A stretch of DNA of 64,000 nt, from positions 62,001-126,000 of the forward strand of contig JACVZW010000058.1 in NCBI GenBank assembly GCA_014654775.1, in the 5' to 3' direction. Positions 62,825 through 64,000 of the stretch are shown in pieces. Positions within the stretch are counted from its first letter, which is position 1; each line of letters begins with the position of its first letter. The translations under genes were made by a program, and so were the position numbers. The notes under the pieces were generated by a model. That model was not told the origin of the DNA. It searched no databases and saw only the letters and a list, made by a program, of their open reading frames with translations. Origin of the DNA: Paracoccaceae bacterium (lineage in GTDB: Bacteria > Pseudomonadota > Alphaproteobacteria > Rhodobacterales > Rhodobacteraceae).

Positions 62825-63940
62825 ATGACCGACCCCCTGGATGACGACCGCCGTTTTGCCGATCTGCTGCATCATCGCGCGGCCCGGTTGGAGCAGGGCG
62901 ATCCGGTGACGCCGCCTTTGGTGAGTGCGGCGACCTATCATCTGCCGCGCAGCGATGTGGGCGGGTTCCTCTATGGCCGGATGGCGATGCCCACATGGGA
63001 AGAGGTGGAGGCACAGCTTGCTGTGCTGGAAGGCGCGCCTTGTGTGAGCTTTCCGTCGGGGATGGCCGCGATCTCGGCGGCGCTTTTTGCCGCCGTCACA
63101 CCGGGCAAGCGGGTGGTGCTGCCGTCGGACGGCTACTACACCGTGCGGCTTTTTGCCGAAGGGTTTCTGCGCCCCTTCGGCGTGACGCTGGATTATGTGC
63201 CGACGGTGGAGATGGCGCAGGCCGACTTTGCGGGGGCGGGGATCGTCTATTTGGAGACGCCCTCCAATCCGGGGCTGGAGGTCTGCGACATCGCCGCCGT
63301 GGCGGCACGGGCAAAGGCGGCGGGGGCCACGGTCATCGTGGACAACACCACGCTGACAGCGGTGCTGCAGCGGCCGCTGGAGCTTGGGGCGGACCTTGTG
63401 GTGGCGGCGGATACCAAGGCACCGGGGGGACATGCGGATGTGCTCTTCGGCCATGTGGCGGGGCGGGATGCGGGCCTGATGAGCCGGGTGCGGGACTGGC
63501 GCAAGCTGTCGGGCGCGGTGCCGGGGGCCTTTGAGGCTTGGCTCGTGCATCGGGGGATTGAGACGCTGGAACTGCGCATGGCGCGGATGTGCGCCAGCGC
63601 GCAGGTGATCGCGGAGCGGCTGCAGGGGCACCCGAAGGTGGGTGGTTTGCGCTATCCGGGGCTGACCTCGGACCCGTCCCATGCGGTGATGGCGCGGCAG
63701 GCGCGGGGCTTCGGCTTTCTGATCGGAATGGTGCTGGAGAGCGCCGAGGCAGCGGAGCGGTTTCTGGAAGCCTGCCCCTATATGGCGCGGACGACGAGCT
63801 TTGGGTCCACGCACAGCGCAGGAGAACGCCGCGCGCGCTGGGGCGATGCGGTGCCAGAAGGGTTCCTGCGTTTGTCGATCGGGGTGGAACCGGTCGAGGC
63901 GCTGTGGGCCGGGATCGAAGAGGGGCTGGCGGCGGTGTGA
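62825..63940 (+). CDS. PLP-dependent Cys/Met metabolism enzyme (cystathionine gamma-lyase-like)
   Basis: A 371-residue fold-type I PLP enzyme. The cofactor lysine is in ADTKAPGGHADV near residue 200, where most of the family has TKYxxGHSD. SFPSGMAAISA near 78 and VYLETPSNPGLE near 140 bind phosphate and the substrate carboxylate. The start ATG at 62825 follows AAGGAGACC. It catalyses a lyase or synthase step on cystathionine, homocysteine or a related thiol amino acid. Replacement of the usual Tyr after the PLP lysine by Ala is a difference from standard MetB/MetC. Confidence 0.82.
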   Translation: MTDPLDDDRRFADLLHHRAARLEQGDPVTPPLVSAATYHLPRSDVGGFLYGRMAMPTWEEVEAQLAVLEGAPCVSFPSGMAAISAALFAAVTPGKRVVLPSDGYYTVRLFAEGFLRPFGVTLDYVPTVEMAQADFAGAGIVYLETPSNPGLEVCDIAAVAARAKAAGATVIVDNTTLTAVLQRPLELGADLVVAADTKAPGGHADVLFGHVAGRDAGLMSRVRDWRKLSGAVPGAFEAWLVHRGIETLELRMARMCASAQVIAERLQGHPKVGGLRYPGLTSDPSHAVMARQARGFGFLIGMVLESAEAAERFLEACPYMARTTSFGSTHSAGERRARWGDAVPEGFLRLSIGVEPVEALWAGIEEGLAAV

Positions 63941-63945
63941 GCGGC

Positions 63946-63970
63946 GAAAATTCTTCGACGAAGAATTTTC
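63946..63970 (+). terminator. AT-rich hairpin after the PLP enzyme gene
   Basis: GAAAATTCTTC (63946-63956) pairs over 11 bases with GAAGAATTTTC (63960-63970), loop GAC, beginning 5 bases past the stop. The stem itself ends in TTTTC. It is the first of two such hairpins at the right edge. Confidence 0.6.
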
Positions 63971-63979
63971 AGGAAGTGA

Positions 63980-64000
63980 AGATTTTTCGGAGAAAAATCT
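63980..64000 (+). terminator. Second AT-rich hairpin at the right edge
   Basis: AGATTTTTC (63980-63988) pairs over nine bases with GAAAAATCT (63992-64000), loop GGA. It runs to the last base of the window. Its AT-richness contrasts with the GC-rich genes and it may act in tandem with the preceding hairpin. Confidence 0.55.

Overview
The window is GC-rich and almost fully coding, with 52 protein genes called (the first truncated by the window edge) and no rRNA or tRNA gene seen. Gene content and layout suggest a member of the Rhodobacteraceae (Alphaproteobacteria): a hutU-H-I / hutF-C locus, tandem dimethylglycine-dehydrogenase-like genes beside an MttB-family methyltransferase, an ArsR protein with the SqrR/BigR cysteine spacing, a Tat-targeted polyamine-type binding protein, and many ATGA-coupled genes. 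The family call is inference, because no marker gene is present.

Region 1 (1-8.2 kb): the end of an ABC importer with two ATPases, a dihydroxyacetone-kinase-type sugar kinase, a lipid-kinase-like protein overlapping a metallophosphoesterase, then on the minus strand a probable D-apiose dehydrogenase and D-apionate lactonase. This looks like uptake and oxidation of unusual sugars or sugar alcohols.

Region 2 (8.2-23.9 kb): the most unusual part. Nine minus-strand genes overlap one another by 4 to 8 bases: a response-regulator-receiver/glycosyltransferase fusion, two GT4 glycosyltransferases, an ABC exporter, three APH-fold kinases, another GT4 enzyme and a histidine phosphatase. A membrane histidine kinase and an NtrC-like regulator with a degenerate AAA+ domain are divergent. 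A fourth APH-fold kinase and a second MurG/COG4671-like transferase follow. I infer a two-component-controlled pathway that makes, phosphorylates and exports a glycoconjugate, with one transferase possibly controlled directly by phosphorylation. A 50-73 bp repeat brackets the block (two copies at 8.3-8.5 kb, one at 23.8 kb) and recurs at 52.6 kb.

Region 3 (24-28.5 kb): a PotABCD-type ABC importer on the minus strand with two good terminators. Region 4 (28.5-43.9 kb): a surface-glycan type cluster with GT90, GT2/GT92-like, GT8-like, GT61 and GT4 transferases, an FkbM methyltransferase, a GT2-methyltransferase fusion, an SDR, a sulfatase fused to RTX repeats, and two unrecognised proteins beside it.

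Region 5 (43.9-52.6 kb): an SqrR-like ArsR regulator, a flavin reductase, a PHP-domain protein, and the histidine-utilisation genes, with a perfect 18-bp palindrome overlapping a strong promoter between hutI and hutF. Region 6 (52.7-64 kb): a LysR regulator divergent from an operon of two dimethylglycine/sarcosine-dehydrogenase-like proteins, an MttB-family protein, an aldehyde dehydrogenase, a 3-hydroxyisobutyrate-dehydrogenase-like enzyme and a PLP enzyme of the cystathionine gamma-lyase type, probably for methylated-amine catabolism. Recurrent hairpins joined to a GGATATTT...ACAGA sequence punctuate this half. By eye, the plus strand changes from C-rich on the left to G-rich on the right regardless of gene direction.
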